Shown here: positions 50,205 to 59,902 of the stretch, piece by piece
How positions within the stretch are numbered: the first letter of the stretch is position 1
Layout of the letters: the number at the start of each line of letters is the position of its first letter
NCBI GenBank assembly: GCA_022846035.1
Contig: AP025580.1
Span: 2,170,001 to 2,234,000 of the forward strand
Reading direction: 5' to 3'
DNA from: Christensenellaceae bacterium
GTDB taxonomy: Bacteria > Bacillota > Clostridia > Christensenellales > Christensenellaceae
Length of the DNA: 64,000 bases
The notes under the pieces: generated by a model
The model's database searches: none
Seen by the model: the letters and a program-made list of their open reading frames with translations, nothing else
What the model was told of the DNA's origin: nothing
Program-made: the position numbers and the translations under genes

Positions 50205-50643
50205 CCAGGATTATATGGCCCTTGCCATCAGCGAGGCCCAAAAAGCGCAGGAGATCGACGAGGTGCCGATCGGTGCAATCATCGTATATAACGGCGGGAT
50301 CATCGCGCGGGCGCATAACAGGCGCGAAACGGACCGTTCACCGCTCTCTCATGCCGAAATTCTCGCCATCAGGGATGCCTCTGAATATCTGGGCGGATGG
50401 CGGCTCCTCAATTGTACGCTGTATGTTACGCTGGAACCCTGTCCCATGTGTGCGGGCGCGATCGTCAATGCCCGTATCCCCCGTGTCGTTTTTGGCGCAT
50501 ACGATAAAAAAGCGGGTGCTTTTGGCACGCTTTACAACCTTGCGGAGGGAAAGCTGAACCATACGCCGGAAATAACGGGCGGCATTCTCAAGACAGAATG
50601 CGCCGCTCTGCTCTCCAATTATTTTAGACAGAAAAGAAAGTGA
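50197..50643 (+). CDS. tadA: tRNA-specific adenosine deaminase
   Basis: 148 residues from GTG 50197 (GGGGGG six bases upstream; ATG 50182 in the same frame is less well placed). Zinc deaminase motifs SHAEILAI (His and catalytic Glu) and PCPMCAGA (two Cys). Converts A34 to inosine in tRNA-Arg(ACG). Confidence 0.93.
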   Translation: MSDQDYMALAISEAQKAQEIDEVPIGAIIVYNGGIIARAHNRRETDRSPLSHAEILAIRDASEYLGGWRLLNCTLYVTLEPCPMCAGAIVNARIPRVVFGAYDKKAGAFGTLYNLAEGKLNHTPEITGGILKTECAALLSNYFRQKRK

Positions 50644-50654
50644 GGCTTTTGCTT

Positions 50655-50849
50655 ATGGAATGCAAGAAAGAAAAAAACATGGAGCATTGCACTTGTACTT
50701 ATAACTGCGCCAGACGCGGCTTATGCTGCGAATGCGTGGAACATCACCGTCTTGCGGGAGAAATTCCCGGCTGCTTCTTCTCCAAAAAAGGCGAAGCCAG
50801 CTATGACCGCAGCATAGCGGCGTTCATCAGGGATCAGGAGTCGAGATAG
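50655..50849 (+). CDS. Cysteine-rich small protein (DUF6485-like)
   Basis: 64 residues from ATG 50655. Six or more cysteines in CTCTYNCARRGLCCECVEHHR and PGCFF, a pattern of a small metal-binding protein conserved in Clostridia. Overlaps the GNAT gene by one base. Function unknown. Confidence 0.7.
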   Translation: MECKKEKNMEHCTCTYNCARRGLCCECVEHHRLAGEIPGCFFSKKGEASYDRSIAAFIRDQESR

Positions 50850-51355
50850 TGTCCAGGGCAAAGCTCAAAAAAATCAGCAAGGAACGCGAATACCTTTTGG
50901 TTGCCGACCTCGCGCACGAAATTTGGCGCGAACATTATTCGCCTTTCATCAGCTCGGACCAGATCGAGTATATGCTCCAGAAATTTCAGACCGCAACGGC
51001 GATCAAAGCGGCGGTCGCAGGCGAAAGATATGATTATTACCTCATCCGCAAGTCGCTTGTGCCCATCGGTTATGCAGGCGTCCGCGTCAACCATCCGCAG
51101 GGCAAGCTGTTCCTGAGTAAATTTTATATCCTGAAAGAATACCGGGGCCAGGGCTTCGCGCGGGACGTTATCGGCGAGCTTTCCGACATGGCAAAGCGGA
51201 TGCGCCTGAAATCTATCTGGCTCACCGCGTCCAAGAAAAACGAATCTTCCATTGCCGCCTACGGACATTTGGGTTTTCGGATAACCGATAGCATTTGCAC
51301 GGATATTGGCAACGGCTTTGTCATGGACGATTATGTCTTTGAAAAGGAAATTTAA
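50849..51355 (+). CDS. GNAT-family N-acetyltransferase
   Basis: 168 residues, GTG start coupled to the previous stop. GNAT core with the acetyl-CoA loop LKEYRGQGFARDVIGEL and the LTASKKNESSIAAYGHLGF end motif. Acceptor unknown. Convergent with rmuC. Confidence 0.85.
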   Translation: MSRAKLKKISKEREYLLVADLAHEIWREHYSPFISSDQIEYMLQKFQTATAIKAAVAGERYDYYLIRKSLVPIGYAGVRVNHPQGKLFLSKFYILKEYRGQGFARDVIGELSDMAKRMRLKSIWLTASKKNESSIAAYGHLGFRITDSICTDIGNGFVMDDYVFEKEI

Positions 51356-52428
51356 TCTTCCGCCTCTTCCCATTTTTCGGCATCTAAAAGTTTCGTTTGT
51401 ATTTTAACGGAACGTTTCTGTACCGCCTCCAAATGATTTTGCGCCGCGTTGAGTGAATTTTGCGTCTTTTGCAGCAGCAAGGCGAATTGTTCGAATTCTG
51501 CTTTGATCGCGGCAAGCATATCGATGATCAGCGCCGAATGTTCCCTGATGGAAAGCGTTTTGAATCCGGTTTGCAGACTGGTCAGAAAGGCGCTCAACGT
51601 CGACGGGCCCGCCACCATCACCTTATACTTATTCTGCAATTGTTCGATCAGTCCCAGCCGGATCACCTCGGCATACAAGCCCTCGGACGGCAGGAACATG
51701 ATTGCGAAATCCGTGGTTTTGGGCGGATGGATATATTTGTCATTGATTTTTTTTGCTTCTGTTACAACCGCCGTCACCAATTCCTTTTGCGCGAGGCGCA
51801 AAGCCTCCATATCCCCTGTTTCCATCATGGCAAGCACGCGTGCATACCGGTCCATAGGAAACTTCGAGTCGATGGGCAGCAAGGTCGCTCCGCCCTCTTC
51901 GCGCGGCATACGGATGGCAAACTCTACCGCGTTGTCTCCTTCTATTTTCGCATTCTCCTCGAACTGTCCCGGCGCCATAAAATCGGCAAGCAGTCTGTAA
52001 AGCTGTACCTCGCCCCAAATCCCCCTCGTCTTTACGTTGGAAAGAATGTTTTTTAAATCGCCAATATCGCTGGTCAATGCCCGTACCTCTCCCATGCTTT
52101 TATATACCTGCTGCAGTTGTTCGCTTACGCGGGCAAACGATGTCGTCAGGCCGCTTTTCAGCGTAGAATCCAGTTTTTGATCTACTGATTTTTGTATCTC
52201 GCCAAGCTTTTCTTCCACTGTGCGCCGAAGTATATCGACGCTTTGCGTATTGGCCTGCGATACCCGCCCCATCGTATCGAGCATCATATTCGAAAGAATA
52301 TTAAACTGATTGGTAAGCTCCATACGCAGCTGCGCGCTGTCGTCCGTCCTTTTTCCCTGCCGGACCAGTATCGCGACGCACAAGGCGATGACCGCCGCTA
52401 ACACGATCCATATCAAATTTTCCGTCAT
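51352..52428 (-). CDS. rmuC: DNA recombination protein RmuC
   Basis: 358 residues. One N-terminal membrane helix (LIWIVLAAVIALCVAILV), a coiled-coil to about residue 115, then the RmuC nuclease-fold domain (TRGIWGEVQL, DFAIMFLPSEGLYAEVI, VMVAGPSTLSAFLTSLQTGF). RmuC limits inversions at short inverted repeats in E. coli; exact activity unproven. Confidence 0.93.
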   Translation of the reverse strand: MTENLIWIVLAAVIALCVAILVRQGKRTDDSAQLRMELTNQFNILSNMMLDTMGRVSQANTQSVDILRRTVEEKLGEIQKSVDQKLDSTLKSGLTTSFARVSEQLQQVYKSMGEVRALTSDIGDLKNILSNVKTRGIWGEVQLYRLLADFMAPGQFEENAKIEGDNAVEFAIRMPREEGGATLLPIDSKFPMDRYARVLAMMETGDMEALRLAQKELVTAVVTEAKKINDKYIHPPKTTDFAIMFLPSEGLYAEVIRLGLIEQLQNKYKVMVAGPSTLSAFLTSLQTGFKTLSIREHSALIIDMLAAIKAEFEQFALLLQKTQNSLNAAQNHLEAVQKRSVKIQTKLLDAEKWEEAED

Positions 52429-52550
52429 AAAACAAAATCCTCCTTAGTTTAAGGATACCACACTCAAATGCAAAACACGGTGCATTGCGGATGATTTTTC
52501 CATGCGCTTTTGGTATAATAATTTTATTATCGGCGAAAGCGGGACATACC

Positions 52551-53906
52551 ATGAAAAAGAATGATTCGATAGAATGCGCCATACATGATTTGGGAACGGA
52601 CGGACAGGGTATCGGAAGATATGAGGGAATGACCATTTTTGTAGACGGCGCGCTCCCCGGCGAAACGGTACGCACAAAACTTATTGCCCTCAAAAAAAAT
52701 TACGGCGTAGGCAAACTGGAAGAGGTGCTTACTTTATCGCCCATGCGCGTCAAGCCGCCATGTCACGTGTTTGGCAAATGCGGCGGATGCAGCCTGCAGC
52801 ATTTTTCTTATGCCGGACAATTGCAGTTCAAGCTGAATCATGTTATGAATTGTGTGGAGCGTATCGGCAGGCTTGATATTCCCGTCAATTTCCCCCTGCC
52901 AGCGCGGCACGAATACCGCTACCGCAACAAAGCCGCCTTTCCCTTACAGCAAAACGGAGCGCAGGTTGATATTGGATTTTACGCGGCGCATTCGCACCGG
53001 ATCGTCGATGTGGACGACTGCAAAATCCAGCCTGCGGATTTCAAAATCATTATGTCGCAGCTGCGTGTATGGATCATCAAAAATGGTGTCAGCATTTATG
53101 ACGAAACCTCCCACACGGGTCTTCTCCGGCACGTGATTTTACGCGAAAATAAAAACGGCGACGTCATGTTAGTGCTTTGCATCAATGGCGAGGATATTCC
53201 TCATAAGGCACATTTAATCACATTATTCGAATTTGTGCTCCCACAGGTAAAGTCCATTATGCTGAATATCAATACGCAAAAAACAAATGCGATTTTAGGC
53301 GAAACTTCCGTCTGCATTTACGGACGCGACCATATCTTCGAAACGCTGGTGGGCCTTGAGTTTAAATTGGGCGCACAAAGCTTTTTGCAGGTCAACTCGA
53401 TGCAAACGGAACTCCTTTATCATACGCTGCTCAAAATGCTCCGTTTCACCGGCAATGAAACCGTACTTGACCTGTATTGCGGCGTGGGAACAATATCCCT
53501 TGCCGTCGCGCAGCATGTAAAAAAGGTCGTCGGTATCGAGATCGTAGGTCAGGCTATTGAGGACGCTAAATTCAACGCCCAACTCAACGATATTGACAAT
53601 GTGGAATTTTTATTCGGCGACGTTGCCGCGCTCCTGCCGCAGATTGTCAAGCGCCACGGCAATGTGGATACGGTGATTGTCGATCCGCCGCGCAAAGGTC
53701 TCGGCGAATCCGTGATCCGCACGCTTGCTTCCGCTGGCATTCCGCAGATAGGATATGTTTCGTGCAATCCGTCAACGCTCGCGCGCGACCTCGCGCTTTT
53801 TTATGAGCTTGGTTACCGCGCGCAGCTCATTCAACCTGTTGACATGTTCCCGCAGACAACGCATGTCGAGTGCGTGACGGTGCTAAAAAAAGAATCTGGT
53901 GTTTGA
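52551..53906 (+). CDS. rlmD: 23S rRNA (uracil-C5)-methyltransferase, RlmD/RumA type
   Basis: 451 residues from ATG 52551 (the open frame extends 66 bases further upstream). TRAM domain (ECAIHDLGTDGQGIGR), Fe-S cysteines CHVFGKCGGCSLQHF, SAM site VLDLYCGVGTISLAV, catalytic Cys in VSCNPSTLARDL. The promoter has TATAAT at 52514-52519. Modifies 23S rRNA near U1939 by family inference. Confidence 0.9.
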   Translation: MKKNDSIECAIHDLGTDGQGIGRYEGMTIFVDGALPGETVRTKLIALKKNYGVGKLEEVLTLSPMRVKPPCHVFGKCGGCSLQHFSYAGQLQFKLNHVMNCVERIGRLDIPVNFPLPARHEYRYRNKAAFPLQQNGAQVDIGFYAAHSHRIVDVDDCKIQPADFKIIMSQLRVWIIKNGVSIYDETSHTGLLRHVILRENKNGDVMLVLCINGEDIPHKAHLITLFEFVLPQVKSIMLNINTQKTNAILGETSVCIYGRDHIFETLVGLEFKLGAQSFLQVNSMQTELLYHTLLKMLRFTGNETVLDLYCGVGTISLAVAQHVKKVVGIEIVGQAIEDAKFNAQLNDIDNVEFLFGDVAALLPQIVKRHGNVDTVIVDPPRKGLGESVIRTLASAGIPQIGYVSCNPSTLARDLALFYELGYRAQLIQPVDMFPQTTHVECVTVLKKESGV

Positions 53907-53913
53907 TGTTTCA

Positions 53914-54561
53914 TCAATCGCCGCAGCCTAGTTCATAGGCCAGCAATACCTGTTCAAGGTCAAAAACCTCTGCCTGCGCCGCACGGTAATCGAGCACATA
54001 ACAGGTGGTAAAATTCTTTTGCGCCACGACCTCATGAAGTTCCTGATTCGCCAGGGGCACAAACCATGGGAAGCGTTTCTTCTTCCTGTCATACTCTGCC
54101 GTGACCAGTAAAAGATTTGCCGTTTTATAGCTGTTGCTCTTAAAATACTCCTTTTCGTTTTTCTCCCGCACTTTTGTAACCAGCAGTTCTTTCAGTTTAT
54201 CCATATTTTCTTCGAAATTTGTGATCAGGCGCACGCGCTGTTCCTTTGGCCGCCCATGCTGGAACAGGTTTTCAAAGTGTGCCTCGACTAACCGGTAAGC
54301 GTCCTTGTCTCCGAAAACCGTCACGATCTCGAACAGATGCACGCCCGCCTCGTCACGCACGATAAAATCGCCCGGATCATGTGGTTTAATGGCGCGGTAT
54401 GGTCTTTGAAGTTCTTTAAAGCATACCAACAGATGAAACAGTTCCACCCGTTTTTTAAAACGCTCCGCCGGTGAAGCCACCTCGTATTTTGTAACCATCC
54501 TTTTGCATTGCTCGGCTATTTTTTTCTCATTTGATCGATCCATGTTTATATACCCCGTCAT
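53914..54561 (-). CDS. Hypothetical protein, possible nuclease-like fold
   Basis: 215 residues from ATG 54561, which overlaps the TSUP stop (ATGA). No membrane segment. DPGDFIVRDEAGVHLFEIVTVFGD resembles the beta-hairpin start of a PD-(D/E)xK nuclease fold (D..E with a hydrophobic strand), but the following QxK is not clear. Co-translated with the TSUP transporter, which gives no functional clue. Confidence 0.55.
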   Translation of the reverse strand: MTGYINMDRSNEKKIAEQCKRMVTKYEVASPAERFKKRVELFHLLVCFKELQRPYRAIKPHDPGDFIVRDEAGVHLFEIVTVFGDKDAYRLVEAHFENLFQHGRPKEQRVRLITNFEENMDKLKELLVTKVREKNEKEYFKSNSYKTANLLLVTAEYDRKKKRFPWFVPLANQELHEVVAQKNFTTCYVLDYRAAQAEVFDLEQVLLAYELGCGD

Positions 54562-55304
54562 CCCTTGATCCCTATCGTCGCGCACTGCAATACAATCATT
54601 CCTGCAATGACCGCGATAAACAATCCGCGCACAAACCCGCTTTTCATCCGCCGGTTGAGCAAACCTCCGATCAGTCCACCAGCGACCGCCGTGGGAATCA
54701 TGTAGAGCGCAAGCGAGAAATCAAGCGCGCCGTCGATCGTATAACGAGCAAGCGCGCTTACTGTTGTCAGCAGCGTTATGGCAATACTCTGCACCGCCGC
54801 ATCCCGTGCTTTCATTTTAAAGCACAGCATAAGCGCCGCCATCTGAAACGGGCCGCCGCCTACACCAAAGAAGCCGGACAATAGTCCGGTGACGCCCCCG
54901 ATCAAAAGTGCGCCCAGGTTTCCGATCTTCTTTTTTGCACCGAAGCGTTCCTTTCCTATCGTGATCACGACTACGGCGGCAAGCACGAAAATATATCCGA
55001 TGTTGATTATCCCTGCGGGCGCCAATGGGATAAGTCCCGCGCCCAGAAAACCGCCTGCGACGCTGCCGGCGGCCATAAATCCCGTCCGGCGAAATTCGAT
55101 TTTTACTTTTTGTTTTTTGTATACCAGCAACGTGACCACAGCCATGGCGAGCACTGTGACAGACGAGGTAAAGGACGCGAGCTCCGCTTCTATCCCCATA
55201 AACGCCAACGCCGGACGAATGACAAGTCCGCCGCCCACGCCGATCACCGCACCCAGTATCGTCGCAACCAATGCAATCAGGCTGTAAATCATAAAGTTCT
55301 CCAC
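54558..55304 (-). CDS. TSUP (TauE/SafE) family sulfite/anion exporter
   Basis: 248 residues, about eight membrane helices, with the two repeated motifs typical of TSUP (IGVGGGLVIRPAL and FFGVGGGPFQMAALML). Probably exports sulfite or an organosulfur anion; substrate not visible. Confidence 0.9.
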   Translation of the reverse strand: MENFMIYSLIALVATILGAVIGVGGGLVIRPALAFMGIEAELASFTSSVTVLAMAVVTLLVYKKQKVKIEFRRTGFMAAGSVAGGFLGAGLIPLAPAGIINIGYIFVLAAVVVITIGKERFGAKKKIGNLGALLIGGVTGLLSGFFGVGGGPFQMAALMLCFKMKARDAAVQSIAITLLTTVSALARYTIDGALDFSLALYMIPTAVAGGLIGGLLNRRMKSGFVRGLFIAVIAGMIVLQCATIGIKG

Positions 55305-55526
55305 TCATAAAATCTTAAGTGTTTTACTTTGTCAAACACTATTTTATATCATACCCCGTTCCCCAGCAATGTATTCATCACTTTTTTCCGCGATCAGGAA
55401 ACCTGTATTATCTCCTTTTTTCCATTACCGCTTGATAAAAAACTTTCCGTTTAGCCCATCCGTCCGTTGTTATTTTCTTCTTTCGGCGTTATAATAGAGA
55501 AAATGGAAGTTTCTATTTTTTAAATC

Positions 55527-55544
55527 ACTTTACATATGTAAAGT
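55527..55544. promoter_or_regulatory. 18-bp palindrome upstream of the TPR gene
   Basis: ACTTTACATATGTAAAGT, perfect. Its inner TTTACANNTGTAAA is shared with the sites at 59702-59721 and 59903-59920 around the SorC regulator and xylB. It lies 28 bases before the TPR start codon. Confidence 0.65.
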
Positions 55545-55571
55545 TTTTCAATAGCAAAGGAGAATATTCTT

Positions 55572-56516
55572 ATGGCAAATACAACGGAACAATTCTATCA
55601 GGATCTGGACGCATGCTATGCTAGCGGGGATATGGAGAAAGTCGAACGGTTTTTACAGACGAGCGCAAACACGTACCGCCCCTGCTGCGGCGGTTTTAAC
55701 GCCACATATCTCGCGGTTGTCAGCGAAATGGGCGGATTTTACCGTGGCACCAGCAAATATGCCGCTTCTGTGGAAGCATTTTTGGGCGCGCGGGATATTA
55801 TTGCCGAATTTATTGGCCGTGAAAGCATGGAATACGCGACCAACCTGAACAATCTCGCAGGAACATACCGCCTGATGGGCGAGCACCAAAAATCCTTGAA
55901 AGCTTTTGAAGAAGCGATGGAGATATACCGCGCGACGATCGGCACAGAAAATTACTTTTTTGCCAGCGCATTGAATAACGTTTCCCTTCTTTACCAGGAT
56001 ATGAAAGACTACGAAAAGGCGGTGGAATGCTCCGAGGCGGCGCTCGCTATCCTTGAGACGCTTACGGAGGCAGACGACGACATTGCCACCACATACAATA
56101 ATCTGGCGGCGCTTTATGACCGTATGGGCGACAGCGCGCAGGCGCTTAAATCGCTTGAAAAATCCATTGCCCTTTACGAAAGTATTCCCGGCGGCAGCCC
56201 GCATTACGCAGCAGCCCTCAATCAAAAAGCATCCTTTTTATATAGGGACGGCAACTACGAGGAAGCAAAGGATACTTACTTTAAGGCTTTAAAGCACGTG
56301 GAGCAATTTTTTGGCCGCAATATCGAATACGGCATTGCCTGCGACAATCTCGGACGCGTATATGAGAAGCTGGGCGATATGAAGCAGTCCGAAGCCTATA
56401 TCACTCAGGCAGCGGATATTTATGCCGCCGTATACGGGAAAGATCATGAAATCAGCAAAAAGGCCCTCTCCATGCTCGCCGATCTTAAAAGCAAAAGGAA
56501 CTCGTGCAATATATGA
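55572..56516 (+). CDS. Tetratricopeptide-repeat protein
   Basis: 314 residues, at least six TPR units (LNNLAGTYRLMGEHQKSLKAFEEA, LNNVSLLYQDMKDYEKAVECSEAA, YNNLAALYDRMGDSAQALKSLEKS, DNLGRVYEKLGDMKQSEAYITQA). Cytoplasmic scaffold. Co-transcribed with DUF4037 (13-base overlap) and DUF4125 genes, a recurring trio in anaerobes of unproven role. Confidence 0.88.
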   Translation: MANTTEQFYQDLDACYASGDMEKVERFLQTSANTYRPCCGGFNATYLAVVSEMGGFYRGTSKYAASVEAFLGARDIIAEFIGRESMEYATNLNNLAGTYRLMGEHQKSLKAFEEAMEIYRATIGTENYFFASALNNVSLLYQDMKDYEKAVECSEAALAILETLTEADDDIATTYNNLAALYDRMGDSAQALKSLEKSIALYESIPGGSPHYAAALNQKASFLYRDGNYEEAKDTYFKALKHVEQFFGRNIEYGIACDNLGRVYEKLGDMKQSEAYITQAADIYAAVYGKDHEISKKALSMLADLKSKRNSCNI

Positions 56517-57448
56517 AAGGGCTGGAACTCTCGAAGCGGTATTTTTCGGACTGCGGGCTACCTATGATCCGGCAGTCTTTTCCTGAATATGAAGATCGCA
56601 TTGCAGCCGGACTCGTGGGCGAGGGCTCCGAGTGCTGGGGGTTTGACGATGAAATTTCCCGCGACCACGACTGGGGGCCGTCCTTTTGCCTTTGGCTCAC
56701 GGATGAAGATTATGAAAAAATCGGCGGCGGGCTTAGCGCGGCATACGACTCTCTGCCCGGTGATTTTCTTGGGTTTCCCAAACGCGCCGTAAGCGAATTT
56801 GGCGGCGGGCGCGTGGGTGTTATGCCCACTACGCATTTCTATTGGAAATATACCGGACTAAAGCGCGCCCCGCAAACCCTTTTGGAGTGGCGCCGTCTTC
56901 CGGAAAGCTATCTTTCCGTCGTTACCAACGGCGAAGTGTTTATGGACCGGCTGGGCGAGTTCAGTGCGATACGTAAGGAGCTGCTCGCTTTTTATCCGGA
57001 AGATATTCGTATCAAAAAAATTGTCGCCCGCGCCGCGGTTATGGCGCAAGCGGGCCAATATAACTATGCGCGGTGTATCAGGCGCGGGGAATATGTCGCC
57101 GCGCAATGCGCTCTTTATGAATTTATAAAGGCAGCGCTGTCCATGGTCTATCTGCTCAATAAAAAATATATGCCTTTTTATAAATGGGCGCATCGCGGTA
57201 TTCGCGGGCTTTCTATTCTTCCTGAAACATACGAATTGTTTGCGGGGCTGTGCAGAGACGATTGCACAAAAGACGCTTACCGGAAACGCGAAGAGATGAT
57301 CGAGCAGTTCAGCGCGCTTGTTATACGCGAACTTGCAAGGCAGGGGCTTACGGACAGCGACAATGATTTTCTGCAAAACCACTGCGCCCGAATCATGCAG
57401 AGAATCCAGAATGAGCAGATTCGCAGCCTGCATATCCTTGCGGAATAG
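56504..57448 (+). CDS. DUF4037 protein (nucleotidyltransferase-like)
   Basis: 314 residues from GTG 56504 (ATG 56513 also possible). LVGEGSECWGFDDEISRDHDWGPSFCLWL has the GS..D.D-like pattern of a polymerase-beta-type nucleotidyltransferase, with a helical C-terminal domain. Second gene of the TPR trio. Confidence 0.82.
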   Translation: MQYMKGLELSKRYFSDCGLPMIRQSFPEYEDRIAAGLVGEGSECWGFDDEISRDHDWGPSFCLWLTDEDYEKIGGGLSAAYDSLPGDFLGFPKRAVSEFGGGRVGVMPTTHFYWKYTGLKRAPQTLLEWRRLPESYLSVVTNGEVFMDRLGEFSAIRKELLAFYPEDIRIKKIVARAAVMAQAGQYNYARCIRRGEYVAAQCALYEFIKAALSMVYLLNKKYMPFYKWAHRGIRGLSILPETYELFAGLCRDDCTKDAYRKREEMIEQFSALVIRELARQGLTDSDNDFLQNHCARIMQRIQNEQIRSLHILAE

Positions 57449-57458
57449 GAGATGACAT

Positions 57459-58067
57459 ATGGAACCGATCGCAGATCAAATTTTGGATATTGAATGGGAA
57501 ATGTTTGGTGCCGTACAAAATATCGGCGGCCGCGCGTCGTGCCAGGATGATCAGGCGACTTTTCGCCTGCAGCGCGGGAGTCAGCTTCGCGCATGGACGC
57601 CTGATATGCAAAAAAGTTACCTTGGCGACCTTATAGCCGCGCGCAACGAGGGCCGCAATCCGCTTGCGGAAAAATACGGTTACATGATGGAGCATACGTC
57701 GCCTGCGGAATATGAGAAGATCAGCGCCGATCTGCCGCCTGTTTCTGCGGAGAAAAAGGCGTTGATCGCCGGAATTGCCGAGATACAGGTCCGATGGCTT
57801 AAGGAACTCTCACGGCGGTATCCTTACGTTACCGGAAACGGCCGCCCTATCACAGAGAGCGAGGACAGCATGTTTGATACCTCATTTGAAACGTACCTCA
57901 AAGGCGAGCTGGCAACTTATTCAGAAAAAACGCTGGAATATTATGCGGCATATATGCGCGAGCTGCTTCAGGACGGCAGGAACCTCAATGAAATGATTCT
58001 TAAAAACACCTGTCTTTCTTATGGATATTCCTCGATAGAGGATGCGGAGGACCGCATGAAGCGGTAA
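57459..58067 (+). CDS. DUF4125 protein
   Basis: 202 residues. ADQILDIEWEMFGAVQNIGGRASCQDD, FRLQRGSQLRAWTPDM and YKGELATY-like segments mark the family. All-helical, no known activity. Third gene of the TPR-DUF4037-DUF4125 trio; a terminator follows. Confidence 0.85.
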   Translation: MEPIADQILDIEWEMFGAVQNIGGRASCQDDQATFRLQRGSQLRAWTPDMQKSYLGDLIAARNEGRNPLAEKYGYMMEHTSPAEYEKISADLPPVSAEKKALIAGIAEIQVRWLKELSRRYPYVTGNGRPITESEDSMFDTSFETYLKGELATYSEKTLEYYAAYMRELLQDGRNLNEMILKNTCLSYGYSSIEDAEDRMKR

Positions 58068-58074
58068 AAATGGA

Positions 58075-58105
58075 AAAAAAGCGCGGGTATATGCCCGCGC
58101 TTTTG
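58075..58105. terminator. Bidirectional terminator between the DUF4125 gene and xylB
   Basis: AAAAGCGCGGGTAT / ATGCCCGCGCTTTT stem with flanking A and T runs; serves both convergent genes. Confidence 0.88.
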
Positions 58106-58116
58106 TTTGATTCAAC

Positions 58117-59664
58117 TTACAGATACTTTTCGACGATGCCCGCCTGCTTCTGGTACATATCGCGCAAAGCAAGGTAAAGCTCACGGTACGATTCATAATA
58201 ATCATTATACCGTTTTACATTTTCCTTGATCGGCTCGGTGACGCTGGAAACCTTGACCAGCTCGCCGCACGCTTCCTCAATGCTAGCAAAATGTCCGGAA
58301 CCGACTGCCGCCATAATCGCGCCGCCGGCCGCAGGGCCTTCCTCCATATTCATTGTCAGGACGTTTGCGTTATAAATATCCGCCTGGATCTGCCGCCACA
58401 ACTGGCTCTTGGCGCCGCCGCCGTTCGCGCGTACCTCGTTGACCTCAATACCAAATTCGCGGCAGATTTCAATGGTGTCGCGCAGTGCGAAAGTGACGCC
58501 CTCCATAACGCTCCTGCACATATCGCCCAGACCGTGCCTGTAGGAAAGTCCGAAGAACGTCGCGCGGGCATTCGGATCGGAGATCGGCGTTTTCTCGCCG
58601 TTGAAATATGGCAGGAAAGTCAGACCCTCGCTGCCCGGCGAGGATTGCGCCGCCATTTCGGTCATATAGTCGTAAATATCCTTGCCCTGCGCCGCCATCG
58701 CCGCTTTTTTATCCGCGAACAGCGTATCGCGCACCCACTTGAACGATCCTCCCGCCGTCAGCACCAGGCCGAGGAAGCACCATTTTTCCGGTACGGAATG
58801 CGCCATCGTCATCAGCGCGCGTTTTTTCGTATCGATCAACGGTTCGTCCGTGCACCCGAACACTACGCCCGAGGTACCGATCGTGGCGCCGATCACGCCC
58901 GATTTCACGATTCCTGTACCAACGCCGCCCGCTGGCTGGTCTCCGCCGCCCGCGACGACCGGAATGCCTGCATTAAGTCCCCACTGCGCAGCAATATCCG
59001 GCAAAAGTTGCCCCACGACTTCCTGGGATTCCACCAATCTCTGCGGCACAATATCCTTGGAGATCGATAATTTTTCAAAAATATTATCCGCCCACTTACG
59101 GTTCGGCACGTCCAGCAAAAACGAAAGCGAAGCGTCGCTGACCTCTGTCGCGATCTCTCCCGTCATCCGGTAACGCAGGTAATCCTTGGTGAACAATACG
59201 GTATGGATCTTTTCGTAGGCGGCAGGATTGTTTTTCCTGACCCACAAAAGCTTGGGGGCCCAGAAGCTGTTGAGGCAAAAGTTGGCCGTCGTATCGAGCA
59301 TCTCCTGTTCGGAGATCAGCTTTTCAATATCGTGCACCTCTTCTTCCGCGCGTTGATCAAGCCAAATGATACAGTTGCCGATAGGATCCATGTTTTTATC
59401 CATAAGCGTGCTGCCCTGCATCTGACCGGAAAAACCGATGCTTGCAACCTCTTTCCCGTGGCCGCTTTTATCGACCGCCTGCTTTACCGCACGGTCGCAG
59501 GCATCCCACCATACAAGCGGATCCTGTTCCGCCCAGCCCGGATTGGGCGTTATGACATCGCATTCGTGATAACCGATTCCGCTTATTTTTCCTGTTTCAT
59601 CGATAATCATTGCTTTGATACCGCTTGTTCCTGCATCAATCCCCAAAAAATATTTCATTTGCAT
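58117..59664 (-). CDS. xylB: Xylulokinase (FGGY family)
   Basis: 515 residues from ATG 59664, which follows AAAGGAGCAGG. FGGY motifs: KYFLGIDAGTSGIKAMIID, GFSGQMQGSTLMD (substrate MHG/MQG type), GGGDQPAGGVGTGIV, and the C-terminal ANGGGAKSQLWRQIQADI. Phosphorylates D-xylulose at ATP expense, although related pentulose substrates are possible. Divergent from a SorC-type regulator; operators TTTACANNTGTAAA flank the shared intergenic region. Confidence 0.88.
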   Translation of the reverse strand: MQMKYFLGIDAGTSGIKAMIIDETGKISGIGYHECDVITPNPGWAEQDPLVWWDACDRAVKQAVDKSGHGKEVASIGFSGQMQGSTLMDKNMDPIGNCIIWLDQRAEEEVHDIEKLISEQEMLDTTANFCLNSFWAPKLLWVRKNNPAAYEKIHTVLFTKDYLRYRMTGEIATEVSDASLSFLLDVPNRKWADNIFEKLSISKDIVPQRLVESQEVVGQLLPDIAAQWGLNAGIPVVAGGGDQPAGGVGTGIVKSGVIGATIGTSGVVFGCTDEPLIDTKKRALMTMAHSVPEKWCFLGLVLTAGGSFKWVRDTLFADKKAAMAAQGKDIYDYMTEMAAQSSPGSEGLTFLPYFNGEKTPISDPNARATFFGLSYRHGLGDMCRSVMEGVTFALRDTIEICREFGIEVNEVRANGGGAKSQLWRQIQADIYNANVLTMNMEEGPAAGGAIMAAVGSGHFASIEEACGELVKVSSVTEPIKENVKRYNDYYESYRELYLALRDMYQKQAGIVEKYL

Positions 59665-59701
59665 CCTGCTCCTTTGACCTGTTGATATGTTTTCCAATCA
59701 T

Positions 59702-59721
59702 AAGTTTACATTTGTAAACTT
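59702..59721. promoter_or_regulatory. Operator-like palindrome upstream of xylB
   Basis: AAGTTTACATTTGTAAACTT, two 9-bp arms around TT; 37 bases before the xylB start codon. Confidence 0.7.
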
Positions 59722-59852
59722 TGTTTACTTAATGATGTATATCTTTAAGCTAACATTTTTTGACCTGTCTGTCAATCCCTTTTCACGCGGGATACAGCGT
59801 TTTCCTTGCACTTATGTGCTAAAATAAGTTGTGTCCGAATATCATTCTCTAG

Positions 59853-59881
59853 TTGACAACCTTTTTACAAAAGTTTATGAT
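59853..59881 (+). promoter_or_regulatory. Promoter of the SorC-type regulator
   Basis: TTGACA (59853-59858), 17 bases, TATGAT (59876-59881). The palindrome at 59903-59920 lies about 20 bases downstream of the -10 box, a repressing position. Confidence 0.75.
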
Positions 59882-59902
59882 ATTGTTAACAAACATAAAA
59901 TT

